DNA of 64,000 nucleotides from Synechococcus sp. CBW1108 (GTDB taxonomy: Bacteria; Cyanobacteriota; Cyanobacteriia; PCC-6307; Cyanobiaceae), in NCBI RefSeq assembly GCF_015840335.1, contig NZ_CP060395.1, positions 3,013,277 to 3,077,276 of the forward strand. Direction: 5' to 3'. Under the pieces are notes generated by a model. The model was not told where the DNA came from. It did no database searches and saw only the letters and a program-made list of their open reading frames with translations. Made by a program: the position numbers and the translations under genes. Position 1 is the stretch's first letter; every line of letters starts with the position of its first letter. Positions 26,062-34,336 of the stretch are shown here, one piece after another.

Positions 26062-28200
26062 ATGGCGCCTGAAGCACCCAGCCCCCTGGACCAGAAGATC
26101 CTTGAGCATTTCCCTGGCCTGGTGGTGCGCAAGGACCTCACCACCGAGCTCAAGCAGAACGCCGTGGTGCCCACCTACGTGCTCGAGTACTTGCTTGGGC
26201 AGCACTGCGCGACCGACGATCCGGCCCAGATCAGCGAAGGGCTGGAGTCGGTCCGACGCATCCTCGCTAAGCACTACGTGCACCGCAACCAGGCGGAACT
26301 GGTGAAATCCACGATCAAAGAGCGCGGTACCCACAAGGTGATCGACAAGCTCACCGTGGAGCTCAACGAGAAGGGCGGCTTCTACGAGGTGGAGTTCACA
26401 AACCTCGGGCTCAAGAAAGTCCCAATCGACGTTGACTTCATCAAGCGCTACCCCAAGTTGCTGGTGGGTGGTATCTGGGCCATCACCGATGTGGAGTACG
26501 AGCTTCCGGCCGACCCCAAGGCCAGCCCCTGGCAGATCTCATCGGTCAAGCCGATCCAGGTGGCCGGCGTAGATCAAGAGGAATTCTTAGCCGCCAGAGC
26601 GAAGTTCAGCACCGACGAGTGGATGGACGTGCTAATGCAAAGCGTGGGCTTCAACCCCGAGCCCTTCACGAGGCGGGGCAAGCTGCTCACCTTGATCCGG
26701 CTGATCCCCTTCTGCGAGCGCAACTACAACCTGCTGGAGCTGGGCCCGAAGGGCACGGGTAAGTCGCACGTTTACGCCGAGTTCTCGCCCCACGGCATGT
26801 TGATCTCTGGCTCAGAGGTCACCGCCCCCAAGCTGTTTGTGAGCAATGCCAACGGCAAGATTGGCCTGGTGGGCTATTGGGACTGCATCTGTTTCGACGA
26901 GTTTGCCGGCAAGGACAAGAAGGTCGACAAGACGCTGGTCGACATCATGAAGAACTACATGGCCAACCGCACCTTCTCGCGGGGCATCGAGCAGCTCACA
27001 GCGGAAGCCTCGATGGTGTTCATGGGCAACACCCAGAAGTCGGTTGCCTACATGCTCAAGCACTCCCACTTCTACGAGCCCCTGCCCGATAAGTACATCG
27101 ATTCGGCCTTCCTCGATCGCATCCACGCCTTCAATCCAGGCTGGGAGGTGCAGCCGGTGCGCCATGAGCTGTTCTGCACCGGCTATGGCTTTGTGGTGGA
27201 TTACATCGCCGAAGTGCTCAAGCACCTGCGCACCGAGGACTACACCGGCCTCTACAAAGCCCACTTCGAGATCAGCTCGGAGGTATCAACCCGCGATCTA
27301 ACGGGCTTTGAGAAGACGTTCTCCGGCCTGATGAAGATCATCCACCCCGATGGCAAGGCCGCACCCGAGGAGATCGCTGAGCTGCTGGAGTTCGCCATGG
27401 AGTGCCGCCGCCGGGTGCGGGAGCAGATCCTGCGCATCGACGACACCTTCAAGGCCAACGACTTTGCCTATCGTCCTGTTGCCGGCGGCGAAGCCGTCAC
27501 CGTGCTTACGCCCGAGGAGCGCCAATATCCCCAGTTCGCGGGGCATCGACCCCCAACAGCTGCGACTCAGCCGGCTGAGCCGGAGGCTTCAGATCCCGCA
27601 GTGGCGGCAGATTTCGCTCAGCAGGCTGCGCACCCCGCTGAAGCCGACGCCACACCGGTACCAGCCTTCAGTGAACCCCCATTGAAACCACTGCTGCAGG
27701 AGCGACATCTGGTGGTGCCCGAAAACGCCAAGGGCTGGAGCTACCGGCGTCTCTTTGGCGATTACCTGGTCGGTGCCACGCAGATCACCGTGGTGGATCC
27801 CTACATCCGCGCCTTCCACCAGATCCGCAACCTGGTGGAGTTTCTCCGGATGGTGAACGAGCTCACCCCAGAAGGTGACGAGGTGGCCGTTCACCTCATC
27901 ACGGCTGCCGAGTCTGAAAGCAAGGAGAAGCTGGAGAAGCAGATGGAGAATTTAGGCCAGGTGCAGGATTCCTTCGCGGAGACGGCCACGCCGTTCAGCT
28001 TTGAGTTTTCAGCCAGCCCAAACTTCCACGCCCGCAGCATTCGCACCGACACCGGCTGGAAGATCACACTCGACCGCGGGCTCGACATCTTCCAGTGGTT
28101 CGAAAGCTCAGCCTTCAATGCCGCCACCACACTTCAGGAGGCGCGAATGACGAAGGGGTGTGAGGTGAGTTTTATTCGGCAGTTGAGGACGGAGGTCTAA
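26062..28200 (+). CDS. brxL: BREX protein BrxL with MIT_C-like C-terminus
   Basis: 712 aa. The N-terminal two thirds follow BrxL closely: HFPGLVVRKDLT, AVVPTYVLEYLLGQ, HYVHRNQAELVKSTI, PKLLVGGIW, Walker A GPKGTGKSHVY (about 228-238), Walker B-like CFDEFAGKDKKVDK, and SAFLDRIHAFNPGWEV. BrxL is an AAA+ ring protein on DNA. A low-complexity Pro/Ala linker (about 495-545) leads to a C-terminal domain (about 555-712) with YRRLFGDYLVGATQITVVDP, EVAVHLITAAE and GWKITLDRGLDIFQWFE. That pattern is MIT_C, a phospholipase-D-like fold, in place of the Lon-like protease part of classical BrxL. The gene is intact and ends just before the helicase gene. Confidence 0.88.
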   Translation: MAPEAPSPLDQKILEHFPGLVVRKDLTTELKQNAVVPTYVLEYLLGQHCATDDPAQISEGLESVRRILAKHYVHRNQAELVKSTIKERGTHKVIDKLTVELNEKGGFYEVEFTNLGLKKVPIDVDFIKRYPKLLVGGIWAITDVEYELPADPKASPWQISSVKPIQVAGVDQEEFLAARAKFSTDEWMDVLMQSVGFNPEPFTRRGKLLTLIRLIPFCERNYNLLELGPKGTGKSHVYAEFSPHGMLISGSEVTAPKLFVSNANGKIGLVGYWDCICFDEFAGKDKKVDKTLVDIMKNYMANRTFSRGIEQLTAEASMVFMGNTQKSVAYMLKHSHFYEPLPDKYIDSAFLDRIHAFNPGWEVQPVRHELFCTGYGFVVDYIAEVLKHLRTEDYTGLYKAHFEISSEVSTRDLTGFEKTFSGLMKIIHPDGKAAPEEIAELLEFAMECRRRVREQILRIDDTFKANDFAYRPVAGGEAVTVLTPEERQYPQFAGHRPPTAATQPAEPEASDPAVAADFAQQAAHPAEADATPVPAFSEPPLKPLLQERHLVVPENAKGWSYRRLFGDYLVGATQITVVDPYIRAFHQIRNLVEFLRMVNELTPEGDEVAVHLITAAESESKEKLEKQMENLGQVQDSFAETATPFSFEFSASPNFHARSIRTDTGWKITLDRGLDIFQWFESSAFNAATTLQEARMTKGCEVSFIRQLRTEV

Positions 28201-28206
28201 TGAGCC

Positions 28207-30399
28207 ATGCCAACCGCTACACCAGAACAACAAAGGGTTATTGATTGGGTGGCTCAAGGCCAAGGCAACGCTTTGGTCTCATCCGTTGCGGGATCGGGCA
28301 AGTCGACCCTGATCACGCAGTGCGCCAACCAGATTCCACTGAGCCAGAAGGTGATAATTCTCTCCTTCAACAAGAAGATTGCTCAGGAGATGAAATCGAA
28401 GCTGAAGACCAGGATTCCCAACCGTTTTCCGGGAGATCAGAACGACTGGAAACATACGCAAGCCGCTACGCTAAACAGTGTCGGTGTGCGATTGATTGCC
28501 AACCACTACAAGTACCGCATTAACCCGCCTCGCGACATCAATGAAAACAAAGAGAAGATAGATGACGTCATTGCTGCCTTGACCGATGAGCTCTTTGATC
28601 GGAGGACTCAGCGGTATCTTGAGCAGCTCGATGCATATAAGAGATCGGCGCTTTATCCGCTTGGTACGCCGCCCGTCAAGCCCAAGCGCAGGCCCTGTTA
28701 CTCAGCGGTCACTGGTTTATTGCGCCTGAGCCGCGCCAGTCTCTATCGGCCAACGCAGCCACCCGGAAGTGACCTCAAACCCGGAAGTGACCTCAAAGAG
28801 ATCATTGCTTTCTACGGAATCGAGATCAACGTACAGCTGGATCTCGACTGGGCCGTACAGGCTTTGCAAAGGATCGAAACCAAAACAGTTGCACGCTTTA
28901 ACGAGAGCCATCAGATCACGCTCGATGAGCAGATCTACATGCCTTGGGCCTTGGATCTGCATGATCCCTTCCCGTGGGACTGGATCTTTGTTGATGAATG
29001 CCAAGACTTGAGCCCGCTAAGGATTGACCTGCTTAGGCGGCTCAGCATTCCAACGACTCGCTTTCTCTTTGTAGGAGATAACGATCAGAGCATCTATGGA
29101 TGGACAGGTGCGGATCCTCGCTGCTTTGACAGGATCAAGAGCGAGTTCTCGCCATCCACCTTTGAGCTCACATCAACTTTTCGTTGCTCCCTCGCCGTTA
29201 CTGAGTTGGCACAGAAATATGTTCCCAAGATCACTCCCTTTGAGGGCAACCTCAAGGGTGAGGTGCTCAAGTATCCCAATGGTGGTCCCCTTCCTGAACT
29301 GAAGGCAGGCGATGCCGTCTTGAGCCGGCTCAAGTCTGGGCTCATCAATATTGCGATTCGACTGATCCGAGGTGGCTGCAAGTTCCAGGGATTTGACAAT
29401 CTTCTTGATGAAAATATCCTAGACTTGCTGCAGCGTATCTATGAAGAGCAAAACGATGCGCTGAATGTTCCCGAACGATTAAGCAGGGTTGCGATTGTCA
29501 TCGAAACCGACATTGATCTCAATGGCTGCTCAGCAGAGAAGGTAGAACTCTATGACCTCTCGGTTGCCTTAAAAGGTCTATCAGAGGCCTTTCCGGGTAT
29601 TCGCGACTTCTCTGGCCTGCGTCAGCAGTTGCATCAGGTTTGCAAGGGAACCAGTGAGGGGCCGCTACTCAGCACAATTCACAAGCAGAAGGGTGCCGAA
29701 TTCAATAACGTCCTGATAGTTGACTTTAGCCTTCTCCCTTTGGTTTGGCCGGGTCAACAAGACTGGGAGTTTGAACAAGAGCTGAATCTTGTCTATGTTG
29801 CTATTACTAGGGCAAAGGACAAGCTCTACCTTTACGATCTAGTCCTAAGCCCGGCAACGTCAGCCGGTGTTCCGCTGGCGACCAGGCAGCGGGTTGTCAA
29901 TTCTGAGCAGGTCCAAGAAGCGTCCGAGCGCCTCTTGGCTGCTTGTGCTGATGTCAACTTTGTCAGCGGAGCTGCACGTGATGCCGTTCCACTATTCATG
30001 TGGGAATCGAGCTTTGTTCGCTTTGTGCCAGGGCATCAATTCCAACATGGCGTCCGGCTCTATCAGGTGGTTTCGCGTGACGGGAATATCGTGATCGCCA
30101 TCAATCTCAATACACTACACGCCAAGGTCTTCGCGATGTTCCCGCGCGATCGAATGGACAATGTTCCAGAAGAAAAGCTGATCTCATGTCTGGATGACTT
30201 TTTGGCTACATGTCCTGACCCAACGAATCCTCCTCGAGGGGTCTTCGTTTCTGCAGGCGTCAGTAATCCAGATGAGATTCGCGCCGAATGGCGAAGCCTA
30301 TGCAAGCGTTGGCACCCCGACATCAACTCTTCGCCAGTGGCATCTGAAGTCATGATGTTCATCAACCAGATGTACGCCAAGGCGAAAGCCATAGAATAG
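28207..30399 (+). CDS. SF1 (UvrD-like) helicase with C-terminal J-domain
   Basis: 730 aa. Q-motif-like start TPEQQRVIDW, Walker A SVAGSGKSTL (about 25-34), Walker B WIFVDECQDLSP (about 259), motif III GDNDQSIYGWTGA, motif IV region TFELTSTFRCS, and motif VI VYVAITRAKDKLYLYD (about 530) define a UvrD/PcrA-type ATP-driven DNA helicase. After about residue 670 the chain reads NPDEIRAEWRSLCKRWHPDI with HPD near 703, the signature of a DnaJ domain that would recruit DnaK. It begins 6 bp after brxL, likely in the same transcript, and has lower GC than brxL and pglZ, suggesting separate acquisition. A defence role is inferred from position. Confidence 0.8.
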   Translation: MPTATPEQQRVIDWVAQGQGNALVSSVAGSGKSTLITQCANQIPLSQKVIILSFNKKIAQEMKSKLKTRIPNRFPGDQNDWKHTQAATLNSVGVRLIANHYKYRINPPRDINENKEKIDDVIAALTDELFDRRTQRYLEQLDAYKRSALYPLGTPPVKPKRRPCYSAVTGLLRLSRASLYRPTQPPGSDLKPGSDLKEIIAFYGIEINVQLDLDWAVQALQRIETKTVARFNESHQITLDEQIYMPWALDLHDPFPWDWIFVDECQDLSPLRIDLLRRLSIPTTRFLFVGDNDQSIYGWTGADPRCFDRIKSEFSPSTFELTSTFRCSLAVTELAQKYVPKITPFEGNLKGEVLKYPNGGPLPELKAGDAVLSRLKSGLINIAIRLIRGGCKFQGFDNLLDENILDLLQRIYEEQNDALNVPERLSRVAIVIETDIDLNGCSAEKVELYDLSVALKGLSEAFPGIRDFSGLRQQLHQVCKGTSEGPLLSTIHKQKGAEFNNVLIVDFSLLPLVWPGQQDWEFEQELNLVYVAITRAKDKLYLYDLVLSPATSAGVPLATRQRVVNSEQVQEASERLLAACADVNFVSGAARDAVPLFMWESSFVRFVPGHQFQHGVRLYQVVSRDGNIVIAINLNTLHAKVFAMFPRDRMDNVPEEKLISCLDDFLATCPDPTNPPRGVFVSAGVSNPDEIRAEWRSLCKRWHPDINSSPVASEVMMFINQMYAKAKAIE

Positions 30400-30717
30400 C
30401 TAGCTATGCCTGAAATTCCCAAATTTCACGAGTTCATGCGACCTTTGCTTGAGGTGCTTCAAGAGCAAGGAGAGTTGTCCCGCATTGATGCAATTGAAGC
30501 TGTCATTGAAAAAATGGGCATCACAGATGAACAGATGTCTATTACACAAGAGAGCAATGGCAAGCCTCTCGTGCGAGGCCGAATCGGCTGGGCATCATCC
30601 TACCTACGGGTTGCCGGGGCCCTTGTGGGTCCCAAGCGAGGATTCTTTGCCTCCCCCGGTTTCAGGAAAGATGTCACCCCTTTGATCCATCCATCCGGGG
30701 GCTTGAGGACATGACCA

Positions 30718-31224
30718 ATGCGCCGATACAGCGAGGCCGTTAAGGCTGATGTGAGGAGACGGATGCACCCGCCCCACAGGCAGAGCGTGGCCCGGATTTC
30801 AGAGGAGCTGGGCATTCACGTGATGACCCTCTACAAATGGAGGAAGGCCTGGCGGTTGCAGGGAGAGGTGGTGCCGGCATCCGAGAAGGAACCAGAGGGC
30901 TGGAACGCCGCCGACAAGTTCACGGTGGTGCTGGAAAGCGCCGGGCTCAATGCCACCGAACTCAGCGCCTACTGCCGCGAGCGGGGCCTGTTCCCTGAGC
31001 AGGTGAGCCGTTGGCGGCAGGCGGCCCAGGATGCCAACGCCAAGCCGGTGCTGACGATGGCCGAACAGAAGGAGCTCGAGAAGCTCCGCGCCCAGGACCA
31101 GCGGGAGATCAAAGCCCTCAGAAAGGAGCTGCAGCGCAAGGAGAAGGCCATGGCGGAGATGGCGGCTTTGCTGGTGCTGCAAAAAAAGTGGGATGCCTTC
31201 TGTTCGGAGGAAGAGGAAGGCTGA
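30718..31224 (+). CDS. IS3 transposase OrfA, copy C
   Basis: 168 aa, identical to copies A and B. HTH segments and a coiled coil are present. The slippery A7G run is at 31181-31188. Confidence 0.9.
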   Translation: MRRYSEAVKADVRRRMHPPHRQSVARISEELGIHVMTLYKWRKAWRLQGEVVPASEKEPEGWNAADKFTVVLESAGLNATELSAYCRERGLFPEQVSRWRQAAQDANAKPVLTMAEQKELEKLRAQDQREIKALRKELQRKEKAMAEMAALLVLQKKWDAFCSEEEEG

Positions 31225-32333
31225 CCAGCGCCGTGCACCGGCGGAAGGTGATCGAGCTGATCGGGGAGGCCAATGCTGCGGGCGCCGGCCTGGTGAGGGC
31301 CTGTGGTGTGATCGGCATCTGCCTGCGCACCCTCAAACGCTGGCGGAAGGCCTTCCTGGGTGATGGGGACGGCGTGGATCGCCGTAAAGGCAGTGCTCGG
31401 CTGGTGGGTCACCGCCTGAGCGAGGAAGAGCGCCAGCGAATCCTGCTGACGTGCAACCAGCCGGAGTACGCCGCGCTGCCGCCAGGGCAGATCGTGCCGG
31501 CACTGTCCGATCAAAAGCTCTTTATTGGTTCAGAGAGCAGCTTCTATCGGGTGCTGCACCAGGCGGGTCAGTGCCACCGCCGGGGGAGGGCCAGGCTGCC
31601 TCAAGAACCGCGCTCGGTGCCGCGCCTCAGGGCGGATGGCCCGAACCAGGTTTGGAGCTGGGACATCAGCTTCCTGCCGACCACGGTGCGGGGTGTGTGG
31701 CTCTACCTCTACCTGGTGATCGACGTCTGGAGCCGCAAAGTGGTGGCCTGGGATGTGGCCGAGGTGGAGTCGGCTCAGATCGCCGCGGATCTGGTGCAGC
31801 GGGCCTGCCTCAAGGAGCGCTACCACCGCCCCAACGGCTTTGGCCGCCGCCAGTGCCAGCAGCAGCCACTAATCCTCCACGCCGACAACGGCAATGCAAT
31901 GCGCGGGGCGACGCTGGAATCACGGCTCGAGGAGATGGGCGTGCTCAGATCCTTCTCCCGGCCAAGGGTCTCAAACGACAACCCATACTCGGAATCCCTT
32001 TTCCGTACGGTCAAATACCGCCCCGACTACCCCAGCCGGCCATTCGCCAACAAAGAGGAGGCCTGTGAATGGGTGGCAGCATTTGTGGATTGGTACAACC
32101 ACCGGCACCACCACAGCGCGATCAAATTCGTGACGCCCCACCAGCGCCACAGTGGAGCTGCCAAGGCCATTTGCCAGCAGCGCACTGATGTCTACGAGGC
32201 CGCCCGCCGTGCCAATCCAACGCGCTGGAGCGGTGCCACCCGCTGCTGGAGTCAACCGGCAGAAGTGTGGATAAACAAGCCAACAGAAGAGCCCGATCCG
32301 GTCCTGGCGCTACCCTTAATCAAGGCCGCCTGA
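31181..32333 (+). CDS. IS3 transposase OrfB, copy C
   Basis: Made as the OrfAB fusion by -1 frameshift at 31181-31188. It has an rve-type integrase core with all three DDE segments intact, and a protein sequence apparently identical to copies A and B. Confidence 0.9.
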
Positions 32334-33042
32334 ATGGCAGCCAAGGAGTGACAACTTTCCTGAAAGTCACCGCCTTAGGACCCAATGCCAAGCAATTGCT
32401 GGATCTTGCAAGACCACTCAAGCAATCTGACTTAACCGGCTTTGAGCAATGGAAGGAACACCATGTTGAAAAGCTAACCAAATCCCAAGCGCAGCAAGAA
32501 GTCAGCAGTGAAATCAATACTGAAGACAGCACTCCAGAAGACTTAATCGAGGCCGGAGTCCGGATGATCAAGGAGCAGCTGGTGTCTGACCTTCTTGAAC
32601 AGATGCGCAAGATGGACCCACATGACTTTGAGAGCCTTGTCCTCGATGTCCTGGCTGCCATGGGCTATGGAGGTGGCTCTCGGATCGCCATGCAAGGTGT
32701 TCCAAGAGGCCCAGATGGCGGGATCGACGGCAAAATCAATGAGGACAAGCTTGGCCTTGATCAGATTTACATGCAGGCCAAGCGCTACGCGGAGAACTCT
32801 GTCTCAAGTGAAAAGGTTCAGGCCTTTGTTGGGGCGATGACCTCTGGCGGCTGCAGAAAAGGAGTGTTTGTCACAACCAGCCGCTTTACAGCTGATGCGA
32901 TCAAGATTGCGGAGGGCATCAGGGATCCACGTCTTGTCTTGGTGGATGGCGAGCGACTCGCAGAGCTCATGATTGAGCACGGAGTTGGCGTGCAGACCAA
33001 AGAAATCATCCGCATTTCCAATGCTTGACGCTGACTTCTTCT

Positions 33043-33323
33043 CGGGAGGGGAATAGCGACGCCTCGTTGCTCTTCAAGTGTGCGACGAGCCTCTTGCTGC
33101 CCCCGGCTGAGTAATTGGTGGAACCGTCACACTTCACGCCGAGGAGCTTGGCATCTGGCTTGTCGTGATGGCGGATCGCGAGATCAATGAAGCAGTTCGC
33201 CGCACCCACCTGGCGTTCCACCGCGTGGCCATGGCGCTGGATCGCTTCGGCAACCACATCCTCGAAGAGACCATCTGGCTCACGGCCTGATGGCCGGTTA
33301 ATCTCCCTCGACGGAGGTTCCAC
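33043..33323 (-). pseudogene. Remnant of a Vsr/MTES_1575-like endonuclease domain
   Basis: The - strand frame reads LFEDVVAEAIQRHGHAVERQ, then VGAANCFIDLAIRHHDKP and LLGVKCDGSTNYSAGGSK. This matches the C-terminal Vsr-like nuclease domain found at the end of large DUF4011/DUF3320-type helicases, where the usual line is GIECDGATYHS. Here Glu is replaced by Lys (VKCDG) and His by Asn, and no helicase part precedes it. It is therefore a decayed fragment. It lies tail to tail with mrr, at the edge of the defence island. Confidence 0.5.
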
Positions 33324-33336
33324 GAACTTGAGATTG

Positions 33337-34158
33337 TCACGCCTGCAGCGTTTGTGCCATGGCGATCTGACTCCGCAGCCGCCTGAGACATTTTCGCGGG
33401 GCTGAGCCGTTCACCGCCCCTTGGGGCAGCAACAACCAGAGCTGCTCAATCAAGGCTGGCTGGTCGGCCAGGGGCGTCAGGCCATGGGCGTCAATCCACC
33501 CAGCACCCAACAGCTCCGGGCATACCGGTAGCGCCAACTTCCGGTCCCGGGCTCGCTTCAGCCAGGCGGCAGGTTCAGGGCAGGCCGCCGGCTGCTGGTC
33601 TACCCCGTAGCCATGCCATTCGATTGCCTCGTGCAGCAGGGGCATGCTCATGCGGCGTGGCAGCAACACCCGCTGGGTGTCTGGGCTGGCGGTGAGCAAC
33701 TGCAGCGCTAGCTGCCCCAGCGGCAGCGCTGCGACCCCGTCCCATTGGGGTATCGCCCCCGTGGGCAGCCGCCGCTCCAGGCAGAAGGAGCTCACGATCG
33801 CCCCATCCAGCAGCCCATGGCGCAGCAGCTCGGCCCAGTGCCCGCCGCTGCGAAATCGCGCCGGCACCTGCTGCACCCCATCGATGCCCACCAACAGGGC
33901 CTGGTGGAGCAGGTCGGTGCCGATGCGCAGCAAACCTCCCATCAGCCGGTGGGCCCGATAGGCCAACCGCAGGTAGTCGAGGCACTCGCTGTGCCCGTGC
34001 CGGCATACCTTTCTGCCCGGATCAGGCAACAGCTGGAACTGCTGCTGCATCAACTGCACGCTGCGGCACACGGTGCTCTGATGCACGGCAAGAGCGGCAC
34101 CGGCCTTGGCCTGGGAACCGCAGAGCTCAAGAAAATCGAGGTTGTGCAGATCTTGCAA
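33337..34158 (-). CDS. LysR-type regulator-like protein
   Basis: The longest frame begins at 34515, but family similarity begins only near LQDLHNLDFLELC, so TTG 34158 is taken as the start (about 273 aa); this is uncertain. The N-terminus resembles a LysR winged helix (AKAGAALAVHQSTVCRSVQLM). The rest resembles a substrate-binding domain (GLLRIGTDLLHQALLVGI, HGLLDGAIVSSF). It diverges from the P-loop/WYL gene that starts at 34337, so it may regulate it. No co-inducer can be suggested. Confidence 0.55.
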   Translation of the reverse strand: MQDLHNLDFLELCGSQAKAGAALAVHQSTVCRSVQLMQQQFQLLPDPGRKVCRHGHSECLDYLRLAYRAHRLMGGLLRIGTDLLHQALLVGIDGVQQVPARFRSGGHWAELLRHGLLDGAIVSSFCLERRLPTGAIPQWDGVAALPLGQLALQLLTASPDTQRVLLPRRMSMPLLHEAIEWHGYGVDQQPAACPEPAAWLKRARDRKLALPVCPELLGAGWIDAHGLTPLADQPALIEQLWLLLPQGAVNGSAPRKCLRRLRSQIAMAQTLQA

Positions 34159-34336
34159 GGGAGTGGGCGGGGCATAGGTGCCCGTTGCCCTCCGGGGGGA
34201 AGAGCGGGCTGCGCTGCTGCAGGAGTGGGCCACGGGCTGTATGGATGTTGCTGAATGCAGCGTCAGCGCACAGGACCCTGGTAAGAGTGTTTTTCGTGCG
34301 AAAGAGTGGAGGATCTCGCCCTGCTGCTGGTTGCCC

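Larger units (their letters stand above)
30653..32372 (+). mobile_element. IS3-family element, copy C
   Basis: 1720 bp, same ends as copies A and B. It is flanked by the 3-bp duplication CCT (30650-30652 and 32373-32375) inside mrr. The orientation matches copy B, giving two direct 1.7-kb repeats that bracket the GTPase-hipBA-pglZ-TA-brxL-helicase segment. Recombination between them could delete that whole segment. Confidence 0.94.
30406..33028 (+). pseudogene. mrr: Mrr-like type IV restriction endonuclease split by an IS3 copy
   Basis: Starts at ATG 30406 (MPEIPKFHEFMRPLL), 6 bp after the helicase stop. The 5' part (30406-30652) encodes the Mrr N-terminal winged helix, ending AGALVGPKRGFFA. 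The IS3-type copy C occupies 30653-32372, flanked by CCT duplications. Removing the IS and one CCT rejoins the frame exactly as RGFFALGPNAKQLLD. The 3' part (to 33028) has the Mrr catalytic domain: DFESLVLDVLAAMGYG, GPDGGIDGKI, QAKRYAENSVSSEKVQAFVGA and GVFVTTSRFT. Mrr cuts modified DNA. The gene is broken as it stands, but precise excision would restore it. Intact length would be about 300 aa. Confidence 0.9.
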
